Shown here: positions 35,419 through 42,950 of the stretch, one piece after another
Position numbering within the stretch: the first letter of the stretch is position 1
Layout: each line of letters starts with the position of its first letter
NCBI RefSeq assembly: GCF_002242805.1
Contig: NZ_MCGQ01000029.1
Location: forward strand, 124,001-188,000
DNA: 64,000 nt
Source of the DNA: Streptomyces diastatochromogenes
GTDB lineage: Bacteria; Actinomycetota; Actinomycetes; Streptomycetales; Streptomycetaceae
Direction of reading: 5' to 3'
Made by a program: the position numbers and the translations under genes
The notes under the pieces: generated by a model
What the model was told of the DNA's origin: nothing
Database searches by the model: none
Seen by the model: the letters and a program-made list of their open reading frames with translations, nothing else

Positions 35419-36264
35419 ATGACACAGAACACGGGTGAGACACAGGGTTCGACGGTGCTGGTGACCGGCGCGTCCGGTCGTACGGGCAGCCGGGTCGCCG
35501 AGGCCGCGCGGGCGGCCGGGCTGACGGTCCGGGCGGCCTCGCGGGCGCGGGGCTTCGACTGGCACGACGGGTCGACGTGGCCGCAGGTGCTGCGCGGCGC
35601 CGACGCGGCCTACCTGGTGTACCCCTCGGACGTGGGGGCGCCGGACGCGGCGGAGACGGTCGGGCGCCTGGCCCGCGAGGCCGTCGCTCTGGGGGTGCGG
35701 CGGCTGGTGCTGCTGTCGGCGCGGGGCGAGGAGCAGGCCCGGCCCACCGAGGAGGCGCTGCGCGCGTCGGGCGCGGACTGGACGGTCGTACGGGCCGCGT
35801 GGTTCGCGCAGAACTTCAGCGAGGGCCCGCTGGTCGCGGAGCTGCGGGAGTACGGCGAGCTGGTGTTCCCGGCCGGGGCGGTGCGGGAGCCGTTCGTCGA
35901 CGCGCGGGACATCGCGGACGTGGTCGTGGCGGCGCTGACCGGGGGCGAGCGGTACGTCGGACAGGTGGTGGAGGTCTCCGGGGCTCGGCTGCTGACCTTC
36001 GGCGAGGCGGTCGCCGAGGTCGCGGCGGCGACGGGGCGGGAGCTGTCGTACCGGGCGGTGCCGGCCGGGGAGTACGGCGAGCGGCTGGCCGGGTTCGGGG
36101 TGCCGCCGGAGGAGGTGGAGTTCCTTGTCGGCCTCTTCGAAACCCTCCTCGACGGTCGCAACGCCCACCTGTCGGACGGGGTACGACAGGTGCTGGGCCG
36201 TGGGCCGCGGGACTTCGGGGACTTCGCGCGGGAGGCCGCGGCGGCGGGGGTGTGGAAGCCGTGA
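35419..36264 (+). CDS. NmrA-like NAD(P)-binding protein
   Basis: A 281-residue Rossmann-fold protein of the atypical SDR/NmrA group. The nucleotide-binding motif VLVTGASGRTGSRVAEAARA is at residues about 13-32 and an Arg follows at RAASRARGF. Further blocks are LVLLSARGEE and WTVVRAAWFAQNFSEGPL. The classical YxxxK catalytic pair is not evident, so it may be a redox sensor or a reductase with a divergent active site. It is divergent from the cupin-AraC regulator, a common regulator-target pairing. Confidence 0.8.
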   Translation: MTQNTGETQGSTVLVTGASGRTGSRVAEAARAAGLTVRAASRARGFDWHDGSTWPQVLRGADAAYLVYPSDVGAPDAAETVGRLAREAVALGVRRLVLLSARGEEQARPTEEALRASGADWTVVRAAWFAQNFSEGPLVAELREYGELVFPAGAVREPFVDARDIADVVVAALTGGERYVGQVVEVSGARLLTFGEAVAEVAAATGRELSYRAVPAGEYGERLAGFGVPPEEVEFLVGLFETLLDGRNAHLSDGVRQVLGRGPRDFGDFAREAAAAGVWKP

Positions 36265-36281
36265 TCCGAGAGCGGGGGGCG

Positions 36282-37442
36282 TTACTTCGATGACGTGTCC
36301 CCGTTCACCCCGTGGGCCTTGTGTGTGTGGTGGTGCGGGTTCTTTGCGTGGGTGCGCAGGCGGGCGGTGACGTCCTCCGGGGGGAGGAAGCGGGACCAGC
36401 GCTCCGGGAACTCGGACGGCATGTCGGGGTCGTCGGGGTCGGCCTCGCGGGCGGCGGCGACGCGGGTGACGTACTCGACGACCTCCGCCTCGCGCAGCCG
36501 CTCGTTGGCGGCGCGGGCCGCGGCCGTGGCGGCGGCCGGCCAGACCCGGTCGATGGCGGCGTTCACCGCGGCGCCGACGAGCACGGCGAAGGCCGACACG
36601 CCGATCCAGAGGAGCACGGCGACGGAGGCGGCGAGGGAGCCGTAGATGGTGGCGCCCTCGATGGTGTTGGTGAGGTAGATGCGGAGGAGGAAGCTGCCCA
36701 GGACCCACATGGCCAGGGCGACCAGGGCGCCGGGGACGTCCTCGATCCAGGGGGAGCGTACGGGCACGGACACGTGGTACAGGGTCGTCAGGAAGACGAT
36801 GGACAGGACGATGACGACGGGCCAGTACAGGACCTGGACGACCGTCGCCGACCAGGGCACGACCCCCACCACCGCGTCCGGTCCGGCCACCATGAGCGGC
36901 AGCGCGACCGAGCCGATCAGCAGCGCCACGATGAACAGCAGGAAGGACATCATCCGGGTCTTGACGATGCCGCGGACGCCGTCGAGGCCGTACATGACGG
37001 TGATCGTGTCGATGAAGACGTTCACCGCGCGGGAGCCCGACCACAGGGCGAACAGGAAGCCGATGGAGATGACGTCCGGCCGGCCGCCCCTCATCACGTC
37101 GTGCAGGATCGGCTCGGCGATCTCCTTCACGCCCTTGTCGGACAGGACCGTGCGGGAGGCCTCCAGGATGTTGTTCTCCAGGCTCTGGATGGTGTCCGCG
37201 CCGGTCCAGGCGTCGACGTAGCCGAGGAGGCCGATGAGGCTCAGCAGCAGTGGCGGCACGGACAGCAGCGTGAAGAACGCCGCCTCGGCCGCCAGGCCCA
37301 GGATGCGGTACTCCATGCAGGAGTTGACGGTGTCCTTGAGCAGCAGCCAGGCGGTCCTGCGCTTGGAGACGTTGCGGTAGAGGGCTCGGGCCCGGTGGAG
37401 CCGGCCGGCGGGCCGCTCGGGGGTTTCACTTCCTGGCTGCAC
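36282..37442 (-). CDS. YihY/BrkB family inner-membrane protein
   Basis: A 386-residue protein with six membrane helices. Family marks include AAEAAFFTLLSVPPLLLSLI at the first helix, and FLFALWSGSRAVNVFIDTIT, IVKTRMMSFLLFIVALLIGS and IWILGSF-type segments later, ending with TIYGSLAASVAVLLWIGVSA. The C-terminal tail is long, charged and His-rich (HTHKAHGVNG). BrkB/YihY proteins are conserved inner-membrane proteins of uncertain role, once misnamed ribonuclease BN; transport is suspected. It is convergent with the NmrA-like gene, only 17 bases apart. Confidence 0.85.
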   Translation of the reverse strand: MQPGSETPERPAGRLHRARALYRNVSKRRTAWLLLKDTVNSCMEYRILGLAAEAAFFTLLSVPPLLLSLIGLLGYVDAWTGADTIQSLENNILEASRTVLSDKGVKEIAEPILHDVMRGGRPDVISIGFLFALWSGSRAVNVFIDTITVMYGLDGVRGIVKTRMMSFLLFIVALLIGSVALPLMVAGPDAVVGVVPWSATVVQVLYWPVVIVLSIVFLTTLYHVSVPVRSPWIEDVPGALVALAMWVLGSFLLRIYLTNTIEGATIYGSLAASVAVLLWIGVSAFAVLVGAAVNAAIDRVWPAAATAAARAANERLREAEVVEYVTRVAAAREADPDDPDMPSEFPERWSRFLPPEDVTARLRTHAKNPHHHTHKAHGVNGDTSSK

Positions 37443-37572
37443 GACCTAACGGTATCCGCCGAACGGGGCCGCTCTCACCTTCCTGGGCAGGTGACCGGGC
37501 CCGACGCGACGGGGGCGGTCCTGTGCGACTCTGGAGACCCGTACCGCCGTGATCCCGGGTAGGTTCGCAATC

Positions 37573-39210
37573 ATGGCAGGCAACTCCACCCACACCGTGA
37601 CGAACCAGCCCCCTCCGCTGGTGGGATACGACCTGTTCACCGCTGACCGGGCCCTCGTCGAGGCGGTCGAGCGGCACACGGATCCCGATGTGCTGGACAA
37701 GGTGCGCGACGAGCTGTCCGTGCTGGGCCGGGCCTCGGGTTCGGCGCAGGTGCAGGAGTGGGGGGTGCAGGCGAACGAGCATCCGCCGCGGCTGCGCACG
37801 CACGACCGGTACGGCCACCGGATCGACGAGGTCGACTTCCACCCGGCCTGGCACCGGCTGCTCGGCAAGGGGGTCGGGGCGGGGCTGACCGGCGCCTGGA
37901 CGCGTCCTGCCGGGCATGTGCGCAGGGCGGCCGGGTTCCTTGTCTGGACCCAGGTCGAGGCGGGCAACTGCTGCCCGCTGTCGATGACCCACGCGGCCGT
38001 GCCCGCGCTGCGGGCCGACCCGGTGCTGGCCGCCGAGTGGGAGCCGCGGCTGACGTCCACGGTCTACGACCGTGAGCTGCGGCCCTCGGCGCGGAAGCCC
38101 GGCGTCCTGTTCGGCATGGGCATGACCGAGAAGCAGGGCGGCAGCGACGTACGGGCCAACACCACCGAGGCCCGGCCGCTCGCCGAGGACGGGACGTACG
38201 TCCTGACCGGGCACAAGTGGTTCTGCTCGGCGCCGATGTCGGACGGCTTCCTGGTCCTGGCGCAGGCCCCCGGCGGGCTCACCTGCTTCCTCGTCCCGCG
38301 CGTCCTCGCCGACGGCACCCGCAACGTGTTCCTCATCCAGCGGCTCAAGGACAAGCTGGGCAACCGGTCCAACGCCTCCGCCGAGGTCGAGTTCGCCGGG
38401 ACGTGGGCGCGCCGGGTCGGCGACGAGGGGCGCGGGGTGCGCACCATCATCGAGATGGTCGCCGCGACCCGGCTGGACTGCGCGCTCGGCGCGGCGGGCC
38501 TGATGCGGCAGGCGGTGGCGCAGGCGGTCCACCACTGCACGTACCGGGAGGCGTTCGGCGGGAAGCTGGTCGACAAGCCGCTGATGCGCAACGTGCTGGC
38601 CGACCTCGCGCTGGAGTCCGAGGCCGCGACCGCGCTCACGCTCAGGCTCGCGGCCGCCTACGACGACGGGGGCGAGCAGGAACGTGCCTTCCTGCGGCTC
38701 GCGGTGCCGGCCGCCAAGTACTGGATCACCAAGCGCTGCGCCCCGGTGGCGGTGGAGGCCGCCGAGTGCCTGGGCGGCAACGGCTACGTCGAGGAGTCGG
38801 GGCTGCCCCGGCTGGTGCGCGAGTCGCCGCTGAACTCCATCTGGGAGGGCGCCGGAAACGTTCAGGCACTGGATGTGCTGCGGGCGCTGCAGCGCGAGCC
38901 GGGCGCACTGGACGCCTGCCTCACCGAGATCGGGCGGGCGCACGGCGCCGACCACCGGCTGGACCGGGCGGTGAAGGACCTGTTCACCGAACTCGCCGAT
39001 CTGGACGGCATCGAGGGCCGGGCCCGGCGGCTGGTCGAGCGCCTCGCACTGGTGCTCCAGGGTTCACTCCTGGTGCGGTTCGCACCCCCGGAGGTCGCCG
39101 ACGCGTTCTGTGCCTCCCGGCTCGGCGGCGACCGGGGCGCGGCCTTCGGCACCCTGCCGAAGGGCCTGGACCCGGCCTCGGTGGTGGAGCGCGCCCGGCC
39201 TCTGTCCTGA
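37573..39210 (+). CDS. Acyl-CoA dehydrogenase, AidB-like
   Basis: A 545-residue flavoprotein. The layout is that of AidB: an N-terminal extension, the acyl-CoA dehydrogenase middle domain (GMGMTEKQGGSDVRANTTEA, then TGHKWFCSAPMSDGFLVLAQ) and a C-terminal helical domain (LDCALGAAGLMRQAVAQAVH, LGGNGYVEESGLPRLVRE, LNSIWEGAGNVQALDVLRA). In E. coli AidB protects DNA during alkylation stress; Streptomyces homologues may act on an unknown acyl-CoA. ATG 37573 begins a short polar leader, eight codons inside the frame's first start. A strong hairpin follows at 39246. Confidence 0.85.
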   Translation: MAGNSTHTVTNQPPPLVGYDLFTADRALVEAVERHTDPDVLDKVRDELSVLGRASGSAQVQEWGVQANEHPPRLRTHDRYGHRIDEVDFHPAWHRLLGKGVGAGLTGAWTRPAGHVRRAAGFLVWTQVEAGNCCPLSMTHAAVPALRADPVLAAEWEPRLTSTVYDRELRPSARKPGVLFGMGMTEKQGGSDVRANTTEARPLAEDGTYVLTGHKWFCSAPMSDGFLVLAQAPGGLTCFLVPRVLADGTRNVFLIQRLKDKLGNRSNASAEVEFAGTWARRVGDEGRGVRTIIEMVAATRLDCALGAAGLMRQAVAQAVHHCTYREAFGGKLVDKPLMRNVLADLALESEAATALTLRLAAAYDDGGEQERAFLRLAVPAAKYWITKRCAPVAVEAAECLGGNGYVEESGLPRLVRESPLNSIWEGAGNVQALDVLRALQREPGALDACLTEIGRAHGADHRLDRAVKDLFTELADLDGIEGRARRLVERLALVLQGSLLVRFAPPEVADAFCASRLGGDRGAAFGTLPKGLDPASVVERARPLS

Positions 39211-39245
39211 CCCCGCTGACCTGTGCTTTTACGGGAGACACGGCA

Positions 39246-39281
39246 CGGGGGTGGTGCTGCGCCGACACGGCACCACCCCCG
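39246..39281. terminator. Terminator after the AidB-like gene
   Basis: CGGGGGTGGTGC and GCACCACCCCCG form a perfect 12-bp stem with a 12-base loop, 36 bases after the stop. The rest of 39211-39517 holds no gene; it has a GTTGCAAC palindrome at 39377-39384 and a TTGACA at 39479 that may be a -35 element for the next gene. Confidence 0.7.
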
Positions 39282-39517
39282 CCTCCTGGGCCCGTTGGAG
39301 GCCACGAAACGCCGCCCGAAGGCGGCGCCGGGTCAAGTCTCAGCCAGCCTCGTGCCATTCACCAGGGTTGCAGGGGGTTGCAACTTGTTGGTGACTGTGC
39401 GCGGACTCTGTGCCTCCGGCATGCGCCGGACGGCAGTATGTGGGGAGAAGTCGGACCGGAAACCGCCGCCCGGACGGCTTGACAAGTGTGTTCGACGCCC
39501 ATTCCGGGAGGACCCCA

Positions 39518-40798
39518 GTGGTGAACCCGCCGATGAACGTGGCGCGTCTGGTCGCCGTGGACGCGGCGCAGGCGGCGCGGGTGCTGAGCGAGTTGCGCGA
39601 GGCCACGCTCGCCGGGCAACGTGCGCGGATCGCGCCCCGGCCGGAGATCGAGCAGTCCTGGGGACGGATGCTGCGCAGCGGGGTCGACCCCGACCACGAC
39701 TTCAGATCCCGGCTGCTGCCCGCCGACGAAGTGCGGCGCAGACGGGAGGAGTCACCGCTCAGGCACATCATGCCGGTGCTGCGCCAGGGGCTGCTTTCGG
39801 TCGCGGACGTCGCCCAGCACATCATGGTGGTCGCCGACGCCGAGGGACGTGTCCTGTGGCGGGAGGGATCCTCGCCGGTGCTGCGCAAGGCCGACGGGCT
39901 CGGCTTCGAGCTGGGCGCGGACTGGCGGGAAGACGTCGTCGGCACCAACGGCGTGGGCACCCCCGCGGTCGTACGGCGGCCCGTGCAGGTCTTCGCCGCC
40001 GAGCACTTCGTCCGCTCGCACGCCTCCTGGACGTGTACGGGCGCCCCGATCACCGACCCCAGGGACGGCCGGCTGATCGGGGTGGTGGACGTGAGCGGCC
40101 CGCTGGAGACCATGCATCCGGCGACGCTCGCCTGGGTGGACTCGGTGGCCAAACTCGCCGAGGCCCGGCTGCGGGAGCTGCACCTGGCCTCGCTGGAGCG
40201 GCTGCGCGCGGTGGCGGCGCCGGTGCTGGCCCGGCTGGAGGGGCGGGCGCTGGTGGTGGACCGGGACGGCTGGACGGCGGCCGTGAGCGGGATGCCGTAC
40301 CTGCGGCGCGTGGCGCTGCCCAAGTCCCTCACACCGGGCCACCGGTGGCTGCCCGCGCTCGGCGCCTGCGCGGTGGAGCCGCTGGCCGAGGGCTGGCTGC
40401 TACGGGTGGCCGAGGAGCCACTGCCGTCCAGCACGACCCGGATCTTGCTGGACCTGAGCCGCCCGGGCCGCAGCTCGGTGACCGTGGCCCGGGCGACGGG
40501 TTCCTGGTCCCGCGAACTCAGCCCCCGGCACGCCGAGTTGCTCTACCTGCTCGCCGAACACCGGTCGGGGCGCGGCGCGGCGGGTCTTGCCGAAGACCTG
40601 TTCGGCGATCCATCCAGAACGGTGACGGTAAGGGCAGAAATGTCCAGAATTCGCCGCTATCTTGGGGATCTTCTGGGACATCGGCCGTATCGTTTCTGCG
40701 AGAACACCGAGATCGAGGTGCTCCTGCCCGACAACCCCCGTGACCTGCTGCCCCGGTCGACGGCACCCGCGGTGGCCCGGCGCCGGACACCTGGCTGA
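39518..40798 (+). CDS. GAF-domain transcriptional regulator
   Basis: A 426-residue regulator without an AAA+ module. An N-terminal part EIEQSWGRMLRSGVDPDHDF leads into a GAF domain with HIMVVADAEGRVLWREGSS, then WREDVVGTNGVGTPAVVRRP and HASWTCTGAPITDPRDGRLI, the pattern of AcoR-like sensor regulators. The C-terminus is a winged-helix-like region (SPRHAELLYLLAEHRSGRGA, then RTVTVRAEMSRIRRYLGDLL). GTG 39518 follows GGGAGG seven bases upstream. The frame's start at 39410 lacks this signal. Regulators of this type often control aldehyde- or acetoin-metabolism genes; none is adjacent here. Confidence 0.8.
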   Translation: MVNPPMNVARLVAVDAAQAARVLSELREATLAGQRARIAPRPEIEQSWGRMLRSGVDPDHDFRSRLLPADEVRRRREESPLRHIMPVLRQGLLSVADVAQHIMVVADAEGRVLWREGSSPVLRKADGLGFELGADWREDVVGTNGVGTPAVVRRPVQVFAAEHFVRSHASWTCTGAPITDPRDGRLIGVVDVSGPLETMHPATLAWVDSVAKLAEARLRELHLASLERLRAVAAPVLARLEGRALVVDRDGWTAAVSGMPYLRRVALPKSLTPGHRWLPALGACAVEPLAEGWLLRVAEEPLPSSTTRILLDLSRPGRSSVTVARATGSWSRELSPRHAELLYLLAEHRSGRGAAGLAEDLFGDPSRTVTVRAEMSRIRRYLGDLLGHRPYRFCENTEIEVLLPDNPRDLLPRSTAPAVARRRTPG

Positions 40799-40962
40799 TC
40801 CCATGGGACGCAGGGTCGGTTAGAGGCGGGCATCTTCCGCATATTTGCGGGTCTTGACCCTGCGGCGCCCGCCGCTGCCGTAGCATCGCTACGGGCCTCC
40901 CCACCTGCTCCTCGGTCAACGTACGGACCACCAGGCGCAGTTGGCCCGCCTCGGGAGGAAAA

Positions 40963-42291
40963 ATGAAGCATCGCGGCAGACACCGCCGGCGCAGACGGGG
41001 CGCAGCCGTGCGCGCGTTCCTCGCCGGGACCGCGCTGGCGCTCACCGCGGCCGCCACGCTGATCAGCGCCTCACAGGCCACCGTCACCGAGAACCCGGGC
41101 GCGCTCAAGCCGCTGACCTCCCCGGCGGAGACCGACCAGCTGCGCCTGCAGGAGCACCTGGTGCCCGCCCGCACGCTGAACCGGCTCGCCTCGTCCATGG
41201 GCCGCCCCGTCGGCGTGGACGCCGTCCTGCAGAGCGCCGACCGCACTGCGAGCGCCGACTGCACCTCCGAGGACCACGCGTCCCTGCCCGTCGCCCCGGC
41301 CGCCACCCGCGCCTACTGCTGGGACCCGGCCGACACCGCCACCACCGCCTGGCGACCGGCCTCGGTGACCACCTCCGGGGACGCCGACGACGACGGCGTC
41401 TGGGGCACCCACCGGGCGATCCTCACCGGCTGGACCCACAGCACCACCACCGGGGCCACCGCCGAGCGCGGCCTCGCCCGGGTCGCCTTCGTCGACGCCG
41501 ACGACCCCGACCGCCCCGTCTACCGTTGGGTGCTGCTGGTGGTCCCCGTCGACGGCGGCCGCGACTACCGGGGCCTCGCCTCCGGTGTCTCCGGCATGGT
41601 CTGGTACCAGGACAAGCTCCTGGTCACCACCACGACCGGCAGCGCCGACGCGCTCTACGTCTACGACCTCGACCGCATCCAGCGCACCACGGTCGACACA
41701 CCCGCGATCGGCCGGGTGCCCGGCGGCTGGTCCGCCGACGGCTACGAGTACGTGATGCCTGCCGTCGGCTCCTACCGCTACCTCGCCGGCCGCTGCACCG
41801 CCTCCGGCGCGCCCTGCCCCGCGAGCCTGTCCCTGGACCGGGGCACGGCACCCGACAGCCTGGTCGCCGGTGAGTGGACCGTACCCGGCAGCGACCGGCA
41901 CGCCCGGCTGTGGCGGTACGCGTTCAGCACCGACCCCGCGCGCGCCGGGCTGCTCGCCACCGACGCCGCCGGGCGGGTGGACGCGGTCGAGGCCTACCGG
42001 ACCCGCGCGACCGGGATCCGGGGCGTGCTGTCGTACCGGCAGGCCGGGGCGAAGGGTCCGTCCTGGTATGTGGGACGGCTGTCCGGCTCCGGGGACGGCC
42101 ACGGCGGACTGTGGCGGCAGGACGCGAAGGGGGCGAAGGCGGCACACTGCGGCTCGGACGCCTCCCACCACTGCTGGGCCGCGTCCGCGGGCTCCCTCTC
42201 CTACTGGCAGGAGACCGGCGAGGTGTGGTCCGTGTCGGACCGGATGCTGTTCGCGGTGCCCCTGGCCGTGCTCGACGGCTCGCTGGGCTGA
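40963..42291 (+). CDS. Secreted protein of unknown function
   Basis: A 442-residue protein with a very basic N-terminus (RHRRRRR) and a Sec signal (FLAGTALALTAAATLISASQ). The mature chain has internal repeats of short beta-strand type (YRWVLLVVPVDGGRDYRGLA, WYQDKLLVTTTTGSADALYV, YEYVMPAVGSYRYLAGRC) that suggest a beta-propeller, and several cysteines that may form disulfides. ATG 40963 follows GGGAGGAAAA. No catalytic motif is recognised. It is released or surface-held and follows the GAF regulator by about 160 bases. Confidence 0.7.
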   Translation: MKHRGRHRRRRRGAAVRAFLAGTALALTAAATLISASQATVTENPGALKPLTSPAETDQLRLQEHLVPARTLNRLASSMGRPVGVDAVLQSADRTASADCTSEDHASLPVAPAATRAYCWDPADTATTAWRPASVTTSGDADDDGVWGTHRAILTGWTHSTTTGATAERGLARVAFVDADDPDRPVYRWVLLVVPVDGGRDYRGLASGVSGMVWYQDKLLVTTTTGSADALYVYDLDRIQRTTVDTPAIGRVPGGWSADGYEYVMPAVGSYRYLAGRCTASGAPCPASLSLDRGTAPDSLVAGEWTVPGSDRHARLWRYAFSTDPARAGLLATDAAGRVDAVEAYRTRATGIRGVLSYRQAGAKGPSWYVGRLSGSGDGHGGLWRQDAKGAKAAHCGSDASHHCWAASAGSLSYWQETGEVWSVSDRMLFAVPLAVLDGSLG

Positions 42292-42386
42292 GCCGCGGGG
42301 CCGGGCGGCCGGGCGGCCGCTGCGGCGATCAACGACGTGACCTGCACGATCGACAGACCGCGGGCCGGGATGATTCCCTGGCCCGC

Positions 42387-42950
42387 ATGAGCAGCATCCC
42401 CGTCACCACCTGGTCCCTGGAACAGACCTCCCCGGCCGACCTCCTGCCGGCCGCCGCCCCCGAGGGCGACGTCCGCATCGTCCGCGCCGAGGTCCCCTCC
42501 CCCGAGTTCAGCCGCTTCCTCTACACCGCGGTCGGCGGCGACATCCGCTGGACCGACCGCCTCGGCTGGACCTACGCCCGGTGGCAGGAGCAGCTGGACC
42601 GTCCCGGTGCGGAGACCTGGGTGGCCTACGACCGCGGCACCCCCGCCGGATACGTCGAGCTGGACCCGCAGGACGACGGCGTGGTCGAGATCATCCTCTT
42701 CGGCCTGATCCCCGCGTTCCGCGGCCGCCGCATCGGGGGCCACCTGCTGTCGTACGGCGCCGCCCGCGCGTGGGACCTGGCCGAGCGGTGGCCTGAGCGG
42801 ACGCCCACGAAGCGGGTGTGGCTGCATACGTGCAGCAAGGACGGGGAGTTCGCGATGGACAACTATCAGCGGCGGGGGTTCAGGCTGTTCGACACGAAGG
42901 TGGAGCTGGAGGCGGAGGTGGAGACGCCTGGGCCTTGGCCGGGGGCGTAG
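42387..42950 (+). CDS. GNAT family N-acetyltransferase
   Basis: A 187-residue acetyltransferase. Motif A (acetyl-CoA pyrophosphate loop) reads IILFGLIPAFRGRRIGGHLL, followed by a motif B-like KRVWLHTCSKDGEFAMDNYQ and RRGFRLFD. It should transfer an acetyl group to an amine, protein or drug; the target is unknown. The last 85 bases overlap the end of the convergent NACHT gene, so both C-termini are encoded by the same DNA. Confidence 0.8.
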   Translation: MSSIPVTTWSLEQTSPADLLPAAAPEGDVRIVRAEVPSPEFSRFLYTAVGGDIRWTDRLGWTYARWQEQLDRPGAETWVAYDRGTPAGYVELDPQDDGVVEIILFGLIPAFRGRRIGGHLLSYGAARAWDLAERWPERTPTKRVWLHTCSKDGEFAMDNYQRRGFRLFDTKVELEAEVETPGPWPGA

